Shown here piece by piece: positions 44,879-55,523 of a stretch of 64,000 bases of DNA. The DNA is from Mycolicibacterium fortuitum subsp. fortuitum (GTDB taxonomy: Bacteria; Actinomycetota; Actinomycetes; Mycobacteriales; Mycobacteriaceae): positions 1,674,001-1,738,000 of the forward strand of contig NZ_AP025518.1 in the NCBI RefSeq assembly GCF_022179545.1, read 5' to 3'. Made by a program: the position numbers and the translations under genes. Position 1 is the stretch's first letter, and each line of letters starts with the position of its first letter. A model generated the notes under the pieces. It saw only the letters and a program-made list of their open reading frames with translations. It made no database searches and was not told the origin of the DNA.

Positions 44879-45745
44879 CTAGCGCGCCAACGATATGTCG
44901 ACCGAAGCCAGGCGATCGGGATCGCCGATGATGTCGATGGCATGTATCCGGCCGTCCCGAATGTCAAGGCGCAGTATGGACTTGAGCTGACCGGCGGGTG
45001 CGACGACGATGCCGGCGGCGCCGTCGAGAACGGCGACCTCTCCGCCGCGCGCTGTCGCGGCGAACATCTTGGACTCTTCGACGAACTCCCGTGCGCCGTG
45101 TAGCTCGACGGGAATGTGTTTGCCGACGAGCACACGATCCACGCGGCGCACCACGTCGGGGTCGAGAATTTCCAGCAGTGCATCGAGATCGCCGTCTCGC
45201 GAGGCAGCCAGGAAAGTGCGCGCGACGTCGAGGTGCTCGGCGGTGGGGCGGGCGGCGACCGCCGCACCATGGACTCGCCGGCGGGCCAGGCTGGCCAGTT
45301 TCTTGGCTGCCGTCGGTGTGCGATCGAGCAAGGCGGCGATGTCGTCGAAGGGCACTGCGAAGGCGTCGTGCAGGACGAACGCCACCCGCTGAGCGGGGGA
45401 GAGTCGGTCCAGCACCACGAGCAGGGCGCGGCCCACCGACTCGGCCATCGCCACCTGCTCTTCGGCGGCGGGCGCAACGGCGGTCGGAATGTGCTCGTCG
45501 GCGCCGAACACTTCGGCACGTCGTTTCCGCTCACGAAGTCGGTCGAGGCATTCGCGTGCTGTCACCGTGGTGAACCAGCCGGTCGGATTGTCCACGTCGG
45601 CGATGCCTCGGCGGCTGATCTTCAGCCACGCGGTCTGGACTGCGTCGTCGGCGTCGTGGACCGAGCCGAGTAGCCGACAGGCGACCGTGCGCAGGTGGTG
45701 TCGGTCCTCTTCGAATCGGGAAGCCAGAGCCTCCAGGTCAGTCAT
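44879..45745 (-). CDS. ECF sigma factor with C-terminal SnoaL domain (ECF41/SigJ-like)
   Basis: 288 residues from the ATG at 45745, preceded by AAAGGTG; the GTG at 45760 would add 5. Sigma region 2 (FEEDRHHLRTVACRLLGSVHDADDAVQ) and region 4 (LSPAQRVAFVLHDAFAVPFDDIAAL) are clear. The C-terminal 100 residues form a SnoaL-like extension (VARTFLAASRDGDLDALLEI). In the ECF41 group this extension replaces a separate anti-sigma factor, and none is encoded nearby. Divergent from a DoxX-like gene, a plausible target. Confidence 0.92.
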   Translation of the reverse strand: MTDLEALASRFEEDRHHLRTVACRLLGSVHDADDAVQTAWLKISRRGIADVDNPTGWFTTVTARECLDRLRERKRRAEVFGADEHIPTAVAPAAEEQVAMAESVGRALLVVLDRLSPAQRVAFVLHDAFAVPFDDIAALLDRTPTAAKKLASLARRRVHGAAVAARPTAEHLDVARTFLAASRDGDLDALLEILDPDVVRRVDRVLVGKHIPVELHGAREFVEESKMFAATARGGEVAVLDGAAGIVVAPAGQLKSILRLDIRDGRIHAIDIIGDPDRLASVDISLAR

Positions 45746-45831
45746 GGCGTCACCTTTCACCCGCGGCCGGCGTCAACAAGGTGAACCACCACCCGAAACG
45801 ACCGTCACAGGAGACATAGGAGACGACCACC

Positions 45832-46194
45832 ATGACCCTACAACTCGGCATGATCGCGGTCGTGATCGTCGCGATCGCCATCGCGGCCAATGGAGCGATG
45901 GCACTTGCGGACCTCGCCGGAGCGCGGTTCGTGCTGGCCAACTCCGCGGAGGTGGGTGTTCCGCGGACCTGGGTACCGATGCTCGGCCTGCTCAAGGGGG
46001 CCGGCGCCGTCGGCCTGCTCGTGGGCCTGGTGGCTTTCCCGCCCCTGGGCGTGGCCGCGGCGATCGGGCTGACCGCGTTCTTCATCGGCGCCATCGTCAC
46101 CCACATCCGCGCGGGCGTGTTCTACAACATCGCCTTTCCCGCCGCCTTTCTCGTGGTCGCGGTTCTGGCGTTGGGTGCGTTCCTGGCGGGCTGA
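45832..46194 (+). CDS. DoxX-like small membrane protein
   Basis: 120 residues, four transmembrane helices (LGMIAVVIVAIAIAANGAMA, VPMLGLLKGAGAVGLLVGLV, GVAAAIGLTAFFIGAIVTHI, IAFPAAFLVVAVLALGAFLA), matching the DoxX_2 family. AGGAGA lies upstream of the ATG. ECF41 sigma factors are often beside small oxidoreductase or membrane genes that they switch on, so regulation by the divergent sigma factor is likely but inferred. Confidence 0.85.
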   Translation: MTLQLGMIAVVIVAIAIAANGAMALADLAGARFVLANSAEVGVPRTWVPMLGLLKGAGAVGLLVGLVAFPPLGVAAAIGLTAFFIGAIVTHIRAGVFYNIAFPAAFLVVAVLALGAFLAG

Positions 46195-46214
46195 CCCCCA
46201 ATGGCGTCGAACAA

Positions 46215-46257
46215 AACTGCAGAGGCCCCACCCGCGTGGGGTGGAGCCTCTGCAGTT
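46215..46257. terminator. Bidirectional terminator between DoxX-like and whiB3 genes
   Basis: 12-bp perfect arms AACTGCAGAGGC (46215-46226) and GCCTCTGCAGTT (46246-46257) with a further CCCACC/GGGTGG inner stem. Located between two convergent genes. It has AAAA before the left arm, serving as T-run for the minus strand (whiB3). Confidence 0.85.
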
Positions 46258-46282
46258 CGGCGTGTGAAGTTTGCTGCGAAAT

Positions 46283-46573
46283 TCAGGCGCTGCGGCGGAT
46301 ACCGCGCTTGAGCAAGAGTTCGCGCTCCGACTCGCTCAGGCCGCCCCAGATGCCGTAGGGCTCACCGACGGCGAGCGCGTGGGACCGGCACTGGGTGATC
46401 ACCGGGCAGCTGCGGCACATCTCCTTGGCGCGCAACTCGCGCTGCGCCCGGGCGCGCCCCCGCTCGCCATCGGGATGGAAGAACACCGACGAATCGACTC
46501 CACGGCAAAGTCCCTGCATTTGCCAATCCCAGATATCCGCATTGGGTCCGGGAAGTTGCTGCGGCTGCGGCAT
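46283..46573 (-). CDS. whiB3: Redox-sensing transcriptional regulator WhiB3
   Basis: 96 residues from the ATG at 46573 with GAGAGGGG upstream. The start MPQPQQLPGPNADIWDWQ and the four [4Fe-4S] ligands Cys23, Cys53, Cys56 and Cys62 (MCRSCPVITQC) are typical. The GIWGGLSESEREL turn precedes a basic C-terminus KRGIRR for DNA contact. Compared with the M. tuberculosis protein (about 102 residues, recalled) it lacks a six-residue stretch before RGIRR. It senses NO, O2 and redox state and controls lipid metabolism. Placed upstream of sigD as in other mycobacteria. Confidence 0.95.
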   Translation of the reverse strand: MPQPQQLPGPNADIWDWQMQGLCRGVDSSVFFHPDGERGRARAQRELRAKEMCRSCPVITQCRSHALAVGEPYGIWGGLSESERELLLKRGIRRSA

Positions 46574-47010
46574 TTGGAAAACCCCTCTCTGCTCGCCCAT
46601 TTCGCCAAAAGTGGACGGGTTTGAGTCGGTGGAACCGAACTGAGCACATGTCGCCGATGACCGCTCGTGCACACAAACTAGGGGGGTCCGATAAAGAGAG
46701 TCAATACCTCGCCGATGTGCTAAAGGACATAACCGCAGGTCGAGAATTTACATCACGTTCATCATTGTGACGCGGTGACCGAGACATTGGTGTTGAGGAT
46801 CTGCTAGAGCCGTTCACGTTTTCCCTGCTCGGACTCACCAGGTCTTCTCGCGCTATTCCAGGTGCTCGATGGTCAGTTGACCTGTCATTAACATTGGAGC
46901 CATCAATTGTTAACTAATCGTCCTCCGGCAATGTGAATTTCCACGTATCCATCGATGTGGGGTTGCCCGCGGGTTTGCAATACCGCCGGTATTGATAGCG
47001 TCGCTCATCG
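46574..47010. other. 437-bp intergenic region between whiB3 and the Rv3415c-like gene
   Basis: The longest gene-free stretch in the window and visibly less GC-rich than its surroundings (for example ATTAACATTGGAG and TTGTTAACTAATCG near 46890-46920). It must contain the divergent promoters of whiB3 and the sigD-side gene. Apart from the palindrome at 46979-46993 no defined site or short ORF could be supported. Confidence 0.6.
46979..46993. promoter_or_regulatory. 15-bp palindrome upstream of the Rv3415c-like gene
   Basis: AATACCG-C-CGGTATT, a perfect 7-1-7 inverted repeat, ends 17 nt before the ATG at 47011. Position and symmetry suggest an operator for that gene. No known mycobacterial consensus is recognised. 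Confidence 0.45.
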
Positions 47011-47808
47011 ATGACCGCAATCGCAGGGGCCGCCGAGGGCTTGGCCGACGCCGCGTTCGGGGCCGACCCCGGACGCTGGCCGCTTCCCAGCGCGAGTACT
47101 GCGCATGAGCGTTGGCTGCGTGCGGTGGCCGCAGGCGGTCAGGGGCGCTACGCCTGCGCCCTCACCGAGTTGGAGACGGTCCTGCGGTCGGAGCCCTCCG
47201 GCCCTCTGGTGTCGTTGGCGCACAGCACCCGTGCTTCGTTTCTTCGCCAGTTGGGCGGACACGCGCCGGCGCGCGGCGCCGACGGTCAGGCGTGGGCGCA
47301 CAGCGGCGGCGATGACGAGGCCGCTGCCGATGCACTTGTCGGATTGGCTGCCGATGCCCTCGGGATGGGGCGGTTCGGAGTTTCGGCCCGGCTCCTGGAC
47401 CGGGCTCGGGCCATCGGATCGGGCACTCACACCCGCCAGCACATTCGGCTGGCGTGGGTGAGCGCCGAGCTGGCGATGGTGCAGGGGCACGGTGTCGAGG
47501 CAGTCGAACACGCCCGGCGCGGCGCCGCGGCGGCAGCCGGTCACCCCTCGACACGCCACGCCGTCAAATCTGACGTCGTGCTGGCCGCGGCGCTGTGCAG
47601 CGCCGGTCAGATCGACGCCGCGCGGCAGGTCGCCGACGCGACGCTGCTGGCCGCAGAGAAGGCCGGGTTGGTTCCGCTGCGTTGGGCGTTGGCCTGCGTA
47701 CTGGCCGACATCGGCAGCGCCGCGCACGACCCTGAACAAATCCGGCGGATCCGCGACCTCAGCGCGGATACAGTGCGTCGCAGAGGTGGTCTGTGGTCGG
47801 GCGTCTGA
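47011..47808 (+). CDS. Rv3415c-like TPR-type hypothetical protein
   Basis: 265 residues, helical and Ala-rich. Repeated helix pairs such as GGQGRYACALTELETVLRSE, ADALVGLAADALGMGRFGVS and AEHLV-type segments suggest tetratricopeptide repeats, consistent with a protein-interaction scaffold. Placement between whiB3 and sigD matches Rv3415c in M. tuberculosis. No catalytic motif. Function unknown. Confidence 0.82.
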   Translation: MTAIAGAAEGLADAAFGADPGRWPLPSASTAHERWLRAVAAGGQGRYACALTELETVLRSEPSGPLVSLAHSTRASFLRQLGGHAPARGADGQAWAHSGGDDEAAADALVGLAADALGMGRFGVSARLLDRARAIGSGTHTRQHIRLAWVSAELAMVQGHGVEAVEHARRGAAAAAGHPSTRHAVKSDVVLAAALCSAGQIDAARQVADATLLAAEKAGLVPLRWALACVLADIGSAAHDPEQIRRIRDLSADTVRRRGGLWSGV

Positions 47809-47908
47809 TCTAGCGCTGGCCAGGTCGCATCTGATCGATCGTTATTGTTTAGCTCGGCCATATCACCGAGAGTGTCGGTGCAACGTAACGCTGGAGAGAT
47901 CGCCCACG

Positions 47909-48487
47909 ATGACAAGTTCGGGAGACCGTCTCGACGTTGTCGTTGCTGAGGCAGTGGCAGGTGATCGGAACGCGCTCTCGGAAGTGCTGGAGATCATTCG
48001 GCCGATCGTCGTCCGGTATGTGCGGGCGAGGGTGGGGGCGACCGAGCGCAGTGGTCTTTCAGCTGATGACGTTGCGCAGGAGGTGTGCTTGGCCGCCATT
48101 ACGGCGCTGCCGCGCTACAAGGATCAGGGACGACCGTTCCTGGCCTTTGTCTACGGCATCGCTGCGCACAAGGTTGCTGACGCGCATCGCGCGGCAGCCA
48201 GGAACCGTGCCGAGCCCACCGATGTGGTGCCCGAGCGGTTTTCCCTTGACGCGGGGCCCGAGCAGACCGCTCTCGACACCGAGTCCTCTGAACGGATGGC
48301 CAGGCTGCTGTCCGTACTTCCCGAGAAGCAACGCGAGATCCTCATCCTGCGCATCGTGGTCGGCATGAGCGCCGAGGAGACAGCGGAGGCCGTCGGGAGC
48401 ACCGCGGGCGCCGTGCGCGTGGCGCAGCACCGCGCACTGGCCCGGCTGAAGAACGAGATCATGGCGACGGGGCGGGATCATGCCTGA
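47909..48487 (+). CDS. sigD: RNA polymerase ECF sigma factor SigD
   Basis: 192 residues; ATG at 47909 with CTGGAGAG upstream. Region 2 is RPIVVRYVRARVGA, then LSADDVAQEVCLAAITALPRY; region 4 is LPEKQREILILRIVVGMSAE and TAGAVRVAQHRALARL. SigD is the sigma factor of the nutrient-limitation (stringent) response. It overlaps the anti-sigma factor gene by 8 nt, a coupling that sets their ratio. Confidence 0.96.
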   Translation: MTSSGDRLDVVVAEAVAGDRNALSEVLEIIRPIVVRYVRARVGATERSGLSADDVAQEVCLAAITALPRYKDQGRPFLAFVYGIAAHKVADAHRAAARNRAEPTDVVPERFSLDAGPEQTALDTESSERMARLLSVLPEKQREILILRIVVGMSAEETAEAVGSTAGAVRVAQHRALARLKNEIMATGRDHA

Positions 48488-49640
48488 CTTCGGCCGCTGG
48501 ACCTCAAACGGTGGTGATCCGTCCCTCAACGAGATCAACCGGTCCGAGAAATTCATCGAGGCGCTGTCCCTCGAGAGGCAGGTCTACGCGACCGACCGGG
48601 AGGAAGCCGAACTGGCCGTCCTGCTGGCCGGATGGCGTGACGATGCCCGGCGCGCCCCGATGGCGGGTATCGCGACACCGCGCGAGGCGGTCAAAGCGCT
48701 CGACAAGGCGACCGGGCAAGGCCGTGTGCGCTTGCCGATGGCACTCGTGGGGTCGATGGCCGCAGCGGTGCTGTGCCTCGGCGGCTTCGGTGCGGCCGTG
48801 TACGGCTCGGGCCCCGGCGATGCGCTGTACGGCGTGCGCGGGCTGGTCTTCGGGTCCGCGCCGGTGACTCGTGACGTCGGTGTCGAACTGGCGTCCAGTG
48901 AGCTCAAGCAGGTCCAGCAGCTGATCGACGAAGGGCAGTGGGAACAGGCCCAGCAGAAGCTGCAGACGATCACCACCACGGTTGCGACCGTCGACGACGA
49001 GCAGCGCAAGCAGGAACTCGTCGACCAGTGGCAGCAGTTGTCGGTCAAGGTGGAGAACCGCGATCCGAACGCGACCGTGCCGCCCGATGCGCCGCCGGTG
49101 GTGCTGCCCGAGGTGACGGTGACGACGACGCCGTCGTCCCCGTCCACGCCGGGTGAAACCCCGACGTCCACACCCACGACCGGGCCTTCGATCTCGCCGA
49201 CGGAGCCCACTTCGGGTTCGGAGACACCCACGTCGCCGTCGGAGAACCCGACGTCGCAACCGGGCACCACTCAGCCGTCGACGCCGTCGCCCTCGACCAC
49301 GGCACCGTCCGGTAGCAATGAGACGACGAGCGCGCCGGCCACGGCGACGGAGACCTCTCCTGCGCCATCGCCCTCGGCTACTCGCACATCGTCTGCTCCG
49401 ACCACCTCGGCCGCGCCGGCGGCCGAGGTGCCGGCGGTGACCAGCACGACGATCGTCCCGTCCGTAGAGCCGACATCTGTCCCGTCAGCACCGCCGGTGC
49501 GCGGCACGTCGGCCGCACCTGTGGAACCCAGCAGTGGCGGAGGTCACGAAAGCGCCCCGCGCGGACACGGGGGAGAGGCCCCGGCATTGCCGGGAATCGA
49601 AGTGCCCCTGTTGCCGGGGCTAGGCGGTTCTCAGCGGTAG
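48480..49640 (+). CDS. rsdA: Anti-sigma-D factor RsdA
   Basis: 386 residues. The cytosolic N-terminus (INRSEKFIEALSLERQVYAT) is the sigma-binding segment, one transmembrane helix follows (ALVGSMAAAVLCLGGFGAAVYG), then an extracellular helical part (VQQLIDEGQWEQAQQKLQTI) and a 200-residue Pro/Ser/Thr-rich tail. Regulated proteolysis releases SigD. The tail is low-complexity and probably wall-spanning. Its end overlaps the convergent DUF5319 gene by 10 nt. Confidence 0.94.
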   Translation: MPDFGRWTSNGGDPSLNEINRSEKFIEALSLERQVYATDREEAELAVLLAGWRDDARRAPMAGIATPREAVKALDKATGQGRVRLPMALVGSMAAAVLCLGGFGAAVYGSGPGDALYGVRGLVFGSAPVTRDVGVELASSELKQVQQLIDEGQWEQAQQKLQTITTTVATVDDEQRKQELVDQWQQLSVKVENRDPNATVPPDAPPVVLPEVTVTTTPSSPSTPGETPTSTPTTGPSISPTEPTSGSETPTSPSENPTSQPGTTQPSTPSPSTTAPSGSNETTSAPATATETSPAPSPSATRTSSAPTTSAAPAAEVPAVTSTTIVPSVEPTSVPSAPPVRGTSAAPVEPSSGGGHESAPRGHGGEAPALPGIEVPLLPGLGGSQR

Positions 49641-50035
49641 CCGTCGGTGTCCGACGTGGCCTCGTTCAGGGATGCGTCGGCGTAGCCGCGGCAGTAGTCC
49701 CAGGTCACGTAGGCGTCGGGCTCGGGGTCGTAGGCCGGCTCATGCGGGCGCACGGTGCCGTCGACGAGCAGCTGCAGCAGGTTGGCGCGCAGCATGTCCC
49801 AGTCGTGGTAGTGGTCCTGCTGGCATTCGTCGCAGCACACCACAAGGCCACGAATTCCCTTGTGTGCCAACAATGCTTCGTACACCGCGAGATCGGCTAG
49901 ATCAGCCTCGACAGCCGTCCGTTCCTGGGGGTCCAGAGGCTGGCCCGGCTCGATCGCGTCCAGCGCAGCCGACGGATCGCATGGATCGTCGGCAAACGGA
50001 TCGGGCGGCAAACCAGGGGGGAGGTGGTCACGCAC
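49631..50035 (-). CDS. DUF5319 family protein (Rv3412-like)
   Basis: 134 residues from a GTG at 50035. Acidic; Cys clusters VVCCDECQQDHYHDWDM and WDYCRGYAD may bind metal. LLQLLVDGTVRPHEPAYDPEPDAYVTW is conserved in mycobacterial homologues as recalled. Located opposite rsdA, as Rv3412 is in M. tuberculosis. Function unknown. Confidence 0.85.
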   Translation of the reverse strand: MRDHLPPGLPPDPFADDPCDPSAALDAIEPGQPLDPQERTAVEADLADLAVYEALLAHKGIRGLVVCCDECQQDHYHDWDMLRANLLQLLVDGTVRPHEPAYDPEPDAYVTWDYCRGYADASLNEATSDTDGYR

Positions 50036-50163
50036 GGGTCCCACACTACGCAGCCGCACAGGTATCGCGCCAGCCGTCCTCGTGCATGTAGCGATGTACG
50101 CCCTGAGGTGCAAGGAGCGGCAACATCAACGTAAATATCAGAGCCGATAGAATCGGGTAATAA

Positions 50164-51735
<1,572 letters not shown>

Positions 51736-51764
51736 ATCGGTGGGGCAGGAGACAAAGCACAGTC

Positions 51765-52901
51765 ATGCGCGACATGGTTGAAATCGGCATGGGCAGAACC
51801 GCCCGCCGCACCTATGAGCTCGACGACGTCACCATCGTGCCTTCGCGGCGCACCCGGTCGTCGAAGGACGTCTCGACGGCCTGGCAGCTCGATGCGTACC
51901 GGTTCGAGGTTCCGGTCGTGGCCCACCCCACCGATTCCCTGGTGTCGGTGGAGTTCGCGATCGAGATGGGCCGGCTCGGTGGTCTCGGCGTGCTCAACGG
52001 CGAGGGCCTGATCGGCCGGCATGCCGATGTCGAGGAGAAGATCGCCCAGGTCATCGATATTGCCGCCTCGGCAACCGACGAGTCTGCGGCAACCCGCATG
52101 CTGCAACAGCTGCATTCCGCGCCGCTGGATCCCGATCTGCTCGGTGCGGCGGTGGCCCGGATCCGCGAGGCCGGGGTGACCACCGCGGTGCGCGTCAGCC
52201 CGCAGAACGCCCAGGCTCTGACCCCGACCCTGGTGGCCGCGGGCATCGACCTGCTGGTCATCCAGGGCACCATCATCTCCGCCGAGCGCGTCGCGTCCGA
52301 CGGCGAACCGCTGAACCTCAAGACCTTCATCTCCGAGCTCGATGTGCCGGTCGTGGCCGGTGGCGTGCTCGATCACCGCACCGCATTGCACCTGATGCGC
52401 ACCGGCGCGGCCGGCGTGATCGTCGGCTACGGCTCGACGGCCGGCGTCACCACGAGCGACGAGGTGCTCGGCATCAGCGTGCCGATGGCCACTGCGATCG
52501 CTGATGCGGCAGCCGCCCGCCGGGAGTACCTCGATGAGACCGGCGGCCGTTACGTGCACGTGCTGGCCGACGGCGACATCCACACTTCCGGTGATCTGGC
52601 CAAAGCGATCGCCTGCGGAGCCGACGCCGTCGTGCTGGGCACCCCGCTGGCCGTCTCGAACGAAGCACTGGGCGGTGGCTGGTTCTGGCCGTCGGCGGCG
52701 GCGCACCCGTCGTTGCCGCGCGGTGCGCTGCTGCAGGTGGCGGTCGGAGACCGGCCCGGGCTGGAGCAGGTGCTCAACGGGCCGTCCGATGATCCGTTCG
52801 GGTCGTTGAACCTCGTCGGTGGTCTGCGGCGGTCGATGGCCAAGGCCGGATACTGCGATCTCAAGGAGTTCCAGAAGGTCGGCTTGTCGGTCGGTTCCTG
52901 A
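51765..52901 (+). CDS. guaB3: IMP dehydrogenase-like GuaB3
   Basis: 378 residues, a shorter TIM barrel without CBS domains: MGRTARRTYELDDVTIVPSR, VAHPTDSLVSVEFAIEMGRL, VIVGYGSTAGVTTSDEVLGI. The loop that carries the catalytic Cys in GuaB2 lacks it, consistent with the separate GuaB3 family; some GuaB3 proteins act as GMP reductases elsewhere, as I recall. Only 29 nt from guaB2, so co-transcribed. Confidence 0.95.
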   Translation: MRDMVEIGMGRTARRTYELDDVTIVPSRRTRSSKDVSTAWQLDAYRFEVPVVAHPTDSLVSVEFAIEMGRLGGLGVLNGEGLIGRHADVEEKIAQVIDIAASATDESAATRMLQQLHSAPLDPDLLGAAVARIREAGVTTAVRVSPQNAQALTPTLVAAGIDLLVIQGTIISAERVASDGEPLNLKTFISELDVPVVAGGVLDHRTALHLMRTGAAGVIVGYGSTAGVTTSDEVLGISVPMATAIADAAAARREYLDETGGRYVHVLADGDIHTSGDLAKAIACGADAVVLGTPLAVSNEALGGGWFWPSAAAHPSLPRGALLQVAVGDRPGLEQVLNGPSDDPFGSLNLVGGLRRSMAKAGYCDLKEFQKVGLSVGS

Positions 52902-53060
52902 CGCTCGCCGAATTCTCTCTGCCGTTTTCCACACCTGGGCTGCGCTCAGGCGGAGGTCGCTGCCCTCGTGTCGGAAATCGGCGGCGGTCTGGAGTGCTCG
53001 TCTTTACAAGTTAGGGCCTCCTGTCTAGAAGTTACCTGCCGGTAGCGTCATACTGATCAC

Positions 53061-54797
53061 ATGAAGCCTGACTATGACGTCTTGGTGATCGGTTCGGGAT
53101 TCGGCGGCAGCGTCAGTGCGCTGCGCCTGACCGAGAAGGGCTATCGGGTCGGTGTACTCGAAGCGGGACAGCGATTCACCGACGCCGACTTCGCCAAGAC
53201 CTCGTGGGACCTGCGCAAGTTCCTGTGGGCGCCCCAGTTGGGCATGTACGGCATCCAGCGCATCCATCTGCTGCGCAACGTGATGATCCTCGCCGGCGCC
53301 GGTGTCGGCGGCGGATCGCTGAACTACGCCAACACCCTGTATGTGCCGCCGGACCCGTTCTTCAACGACCCGCAGTGGAAGGACATCACCGACTGGCGGG
53401 CCGAGCTCATGCCGCACTACGACCAGGCCCAGCGGATGCTGGGGGTGGTGAAGAACCCGACCTTCACCGACGCCGACCGCATCGTCAAAGAGGTCGCCGA
53501 CGACATGGGTTGCGGAGACACCTTCGTCTCGACGCCGGTCGGGGTGTTCTTCGGGCTCGACGGTGAGATGACCCCGGGCAAGACCGTGCCCGACCCGTTC
53601 TTCGGGGGAGTCGGTCCGGCCCGCACCGGGTGCATCGAGTGTGGGGAATGCATGACCGGCTGTCGGCACGGCGCCAAGAACACTCTCGTCAAGAACTACC
53701 TGGGGCTCGCGGAATCCGCGGGCGCACAAGTGCATCCGATGACTACGGTGACCAGCTTCGAACAGCGCGCCGACGGCCTGTGGGAGGTGACGACGGTGCG
53801 CACCGGCAGCAAGCTGCGTCGCCACCGCAAGACCTTCACCGCGACGCATCTGATCCTGGCGGCCGGGACGTACAACACCCAGAAGCTGCTGTTCAAGATG
53901 CGGGACAGCGGCAAATTGGCGAAGCTGTCCTCTCGTCTCGGCGTGCTGACCCGGACCAACTCCGAGTCGATCGTCGGCGCACAGACTCTGACCGTGACGC
54001 CCGGAATGGATCTCACGCACGGGGTCGCGATCACCTCGTCGGTGCATCCGACCTCCGACACCCACGTCGAACCGGTGCGCTACGGCAAGGGCTCCAACGC
54101 GATGGGCCTGCTACAGACCCTGATGACCGACGGCGCCGGGCCGCAGGGCACCGATGTCCCGCGTTGGCGGCAGTTCCTCGACCAGGCCCGTGAGGATCCG
54201 GCCAAGCTGGTCCGGCTCCTCAACCCGCAGCGGTGGAGCGAGCGCACGGTGATCGCGCTGGTGATGCAGCACCTGGACAACTCGATCACCACCTTCACCA
54301 AACGCGGGCCCGGGGGCCGGCGCGTGATGACCTCCAAACAAGGCCACGGCGAACCGAATCCGACATGGATCCCGGTGGGTAACGAGTTCACCAGGCGGAT
54401 GGCGGAGAAGGTCGACGGCGTCGCAGGCGGCACCTGGGGCGAGCTGTTCAACATCCCGCTCACCGCACACTTCCTCGGTGGGGCGGCCATCGGTGACAGT
54501 GCCGAGCACGGCGTCATCGACCCGTACCAGCGCGTCTACAACTACCCGACGCTCTACGTCATGGACGGTGCGGCGATCTCGGCGAACCTCGGGGTGAATC
54601 CGTCGCTGTCGATCACGGCACAGGCCGAGCGCGCGGCATCGCTGTGGCCGAACAAGGGTCAGGAGGACCAGCGTCCAGGCCAGAACGAGCCATACCGGAA
54701 ACTGGCGCCGATCGCACCCGAGCATCCGGTGGTGCCGGCCGACGCACCCGCCGGGCTGCGGCGGTTGCCGATCGAACCGGTCAACACGAGCGGTTAG
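53061..54797 (+). CDS. choD: Cholesterol oxidase-like GMC flavoprotein ChoD
   Basis: 578 residues. FAD fold [21 protein letters not shown], a ferredoxin-like [18 protein letters not shown] segment, [15 protein letters not shown] and the C-terminal [20 protein letters not shown] with [14 protein letters not shown]. Matches Rv3409c. It was annotated as cholesterol oxidase, but its role in cholesterol degradation is disputed. No signal peptide. Preceded by 159 nt from guaB3. Confidence 0.95.
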   Translation: MKPDYDVLVIGSGFGGSVSALRLTEKGYRVGVLEAGQRFTDADFAKTSWDLRKFLWAPQLGMYGIQRIHLLRNVMILAGAGVGGGSLNYANTLYVPPDPFFNDPQWKDITDWRAELMPHYDQAQRMLGVVKNPTFTDADRIVKEVADDMGCGDTFVSTPVGVFFGLDGEMTPGKTVPDPFFGGVGPARTGCIECGECMTGCRHGAKNTLVKNYLGLAESAGAQVHPMTTVTSFEQRADGLWEVTTVRTGSKLRRHRKTFTATHLILAAGTYNTQKLLFKMRDSGKLAKLSSRLGVLTRTNSESIVGAQTLTVTPGMDLTHGVAITSSVHPTSDTHVEPVRYGKGSNAMGLLQTLMTDGAGPQGTDVPRWRQFLDQAREDPAKLVRLLNPQRWSERTVIALVMQHLDNSITTFTKRGPGGRRVMTSKQGHGEPNPTWIPVGNEFTRRMAEKVDGVAGGTWGELFNIPLTAHFLGGAAIGDSAEHGVIDPYQRVYNYPTLYVMDGAAISANLGVNPSLSITAQAERAASLWPNKGQEDQRPGQNEPYRKLAPIAPEHPVVPADAPAGLRRLPIEPVNTSG

Positions 54798-54859
54798 CCC
54801 GGGCCACTTTCCGGGTATCTAACCCTCGGCTTGGTGGCGAGGGGGCCGGGAGGGTGACC

Positions 54860-55518
54860 ATGCGGAAGGCGTTCCACGACGAGTTGGCGGCACTGTGCGA
54901 CCAGCTCGCCGAGATGTGTGCACTGGCGGTGAGCGCGATGGAGCGGGCCAATCAGGCTCTGCTCGACTCCGACCTGTCGTTGGCAGAGCAGGTGATCGCC
55001 GACCACGAACACATCGCCGCCTATAACCGGCGCATCGAGGAGTCGGCGTTTCGGCTGCTGGTGCTCCAGCAGCCCGTCGCCGGTGAGTTGCGCACGGTGG
55101 TCGGTTCGATGCACATCGCTGCCGACATCGACCGGATGGGCGCGCTTGCGGTGCACGTCGCCGACATCTCGCGGTTGCGCCATCCTGACTGCGCACTGCC
55201 CGACGAGGTGCGTGCGAGTTTCACGGACATGGGATCTCAGGCCGTGAGGCTGGCGCAGACCGCGCAGGAGGTGCTGGTGTCGCGGGATCCCGAGGCTGCT
55301 GCCCGCCTGCGTGATGAGGATGACGCCGTCGACGCCGAGCATCGTCACCTGTTCACCTTGCTGCTGGACCGTCAGTGGGAGGACGGGGTGTGCTCGGCTG
55401 TCGACGTCGCACTGCTGGCCGCTATTACGAGCGGTTCGCCGATCATGCCGTCGAGATCGGAAAGCGGGTCATCTTCGAGGCGACGGGCGGGCGGCCGCTG
55501 CACAAGAAACTCGCCTGA
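54860..55518 (+). pseudogene. phoU/phoY-like phosphate regulator with a one-base frameshift
   Basis: ATG at 54860 with GGAGGG upstream. About 185 residues read as Pho[41 protein letters not shown] and [20 protein letters not shown]. At about 55417 the frame breaks: restoring one G (CTGG to CTGGG) gives [20 protein letters not shown], then [15 protein letters not shown] and a stop at 55518, the normal PhoU ending and 5 nt before the convergent TetR stop. As written, the frame runs on to 55561 with an Arg/Ser-rich tail and overlaps the TetR gene. Either a true inactivating mutation or a sequencing error. PhoU/PhoY links Pst phosphate uptake to SenX3-RegX3. Confidence 0.85.
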
Positions 55519-55523
55519 GCCCG

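Noticed and set aside
54644..54859. N-terminal extension of the phoU-like frame into choD
   Set aside because: This stretch encodes the choD C-terminus in another frame; the ATG at 54860 has a good ribosome-binding site.
55405..55430. Programmed frameshift in the phoU-like gene
   Set aside because: There is no slippery heptamer or downstream structure; a missing base is the simpler explanation.
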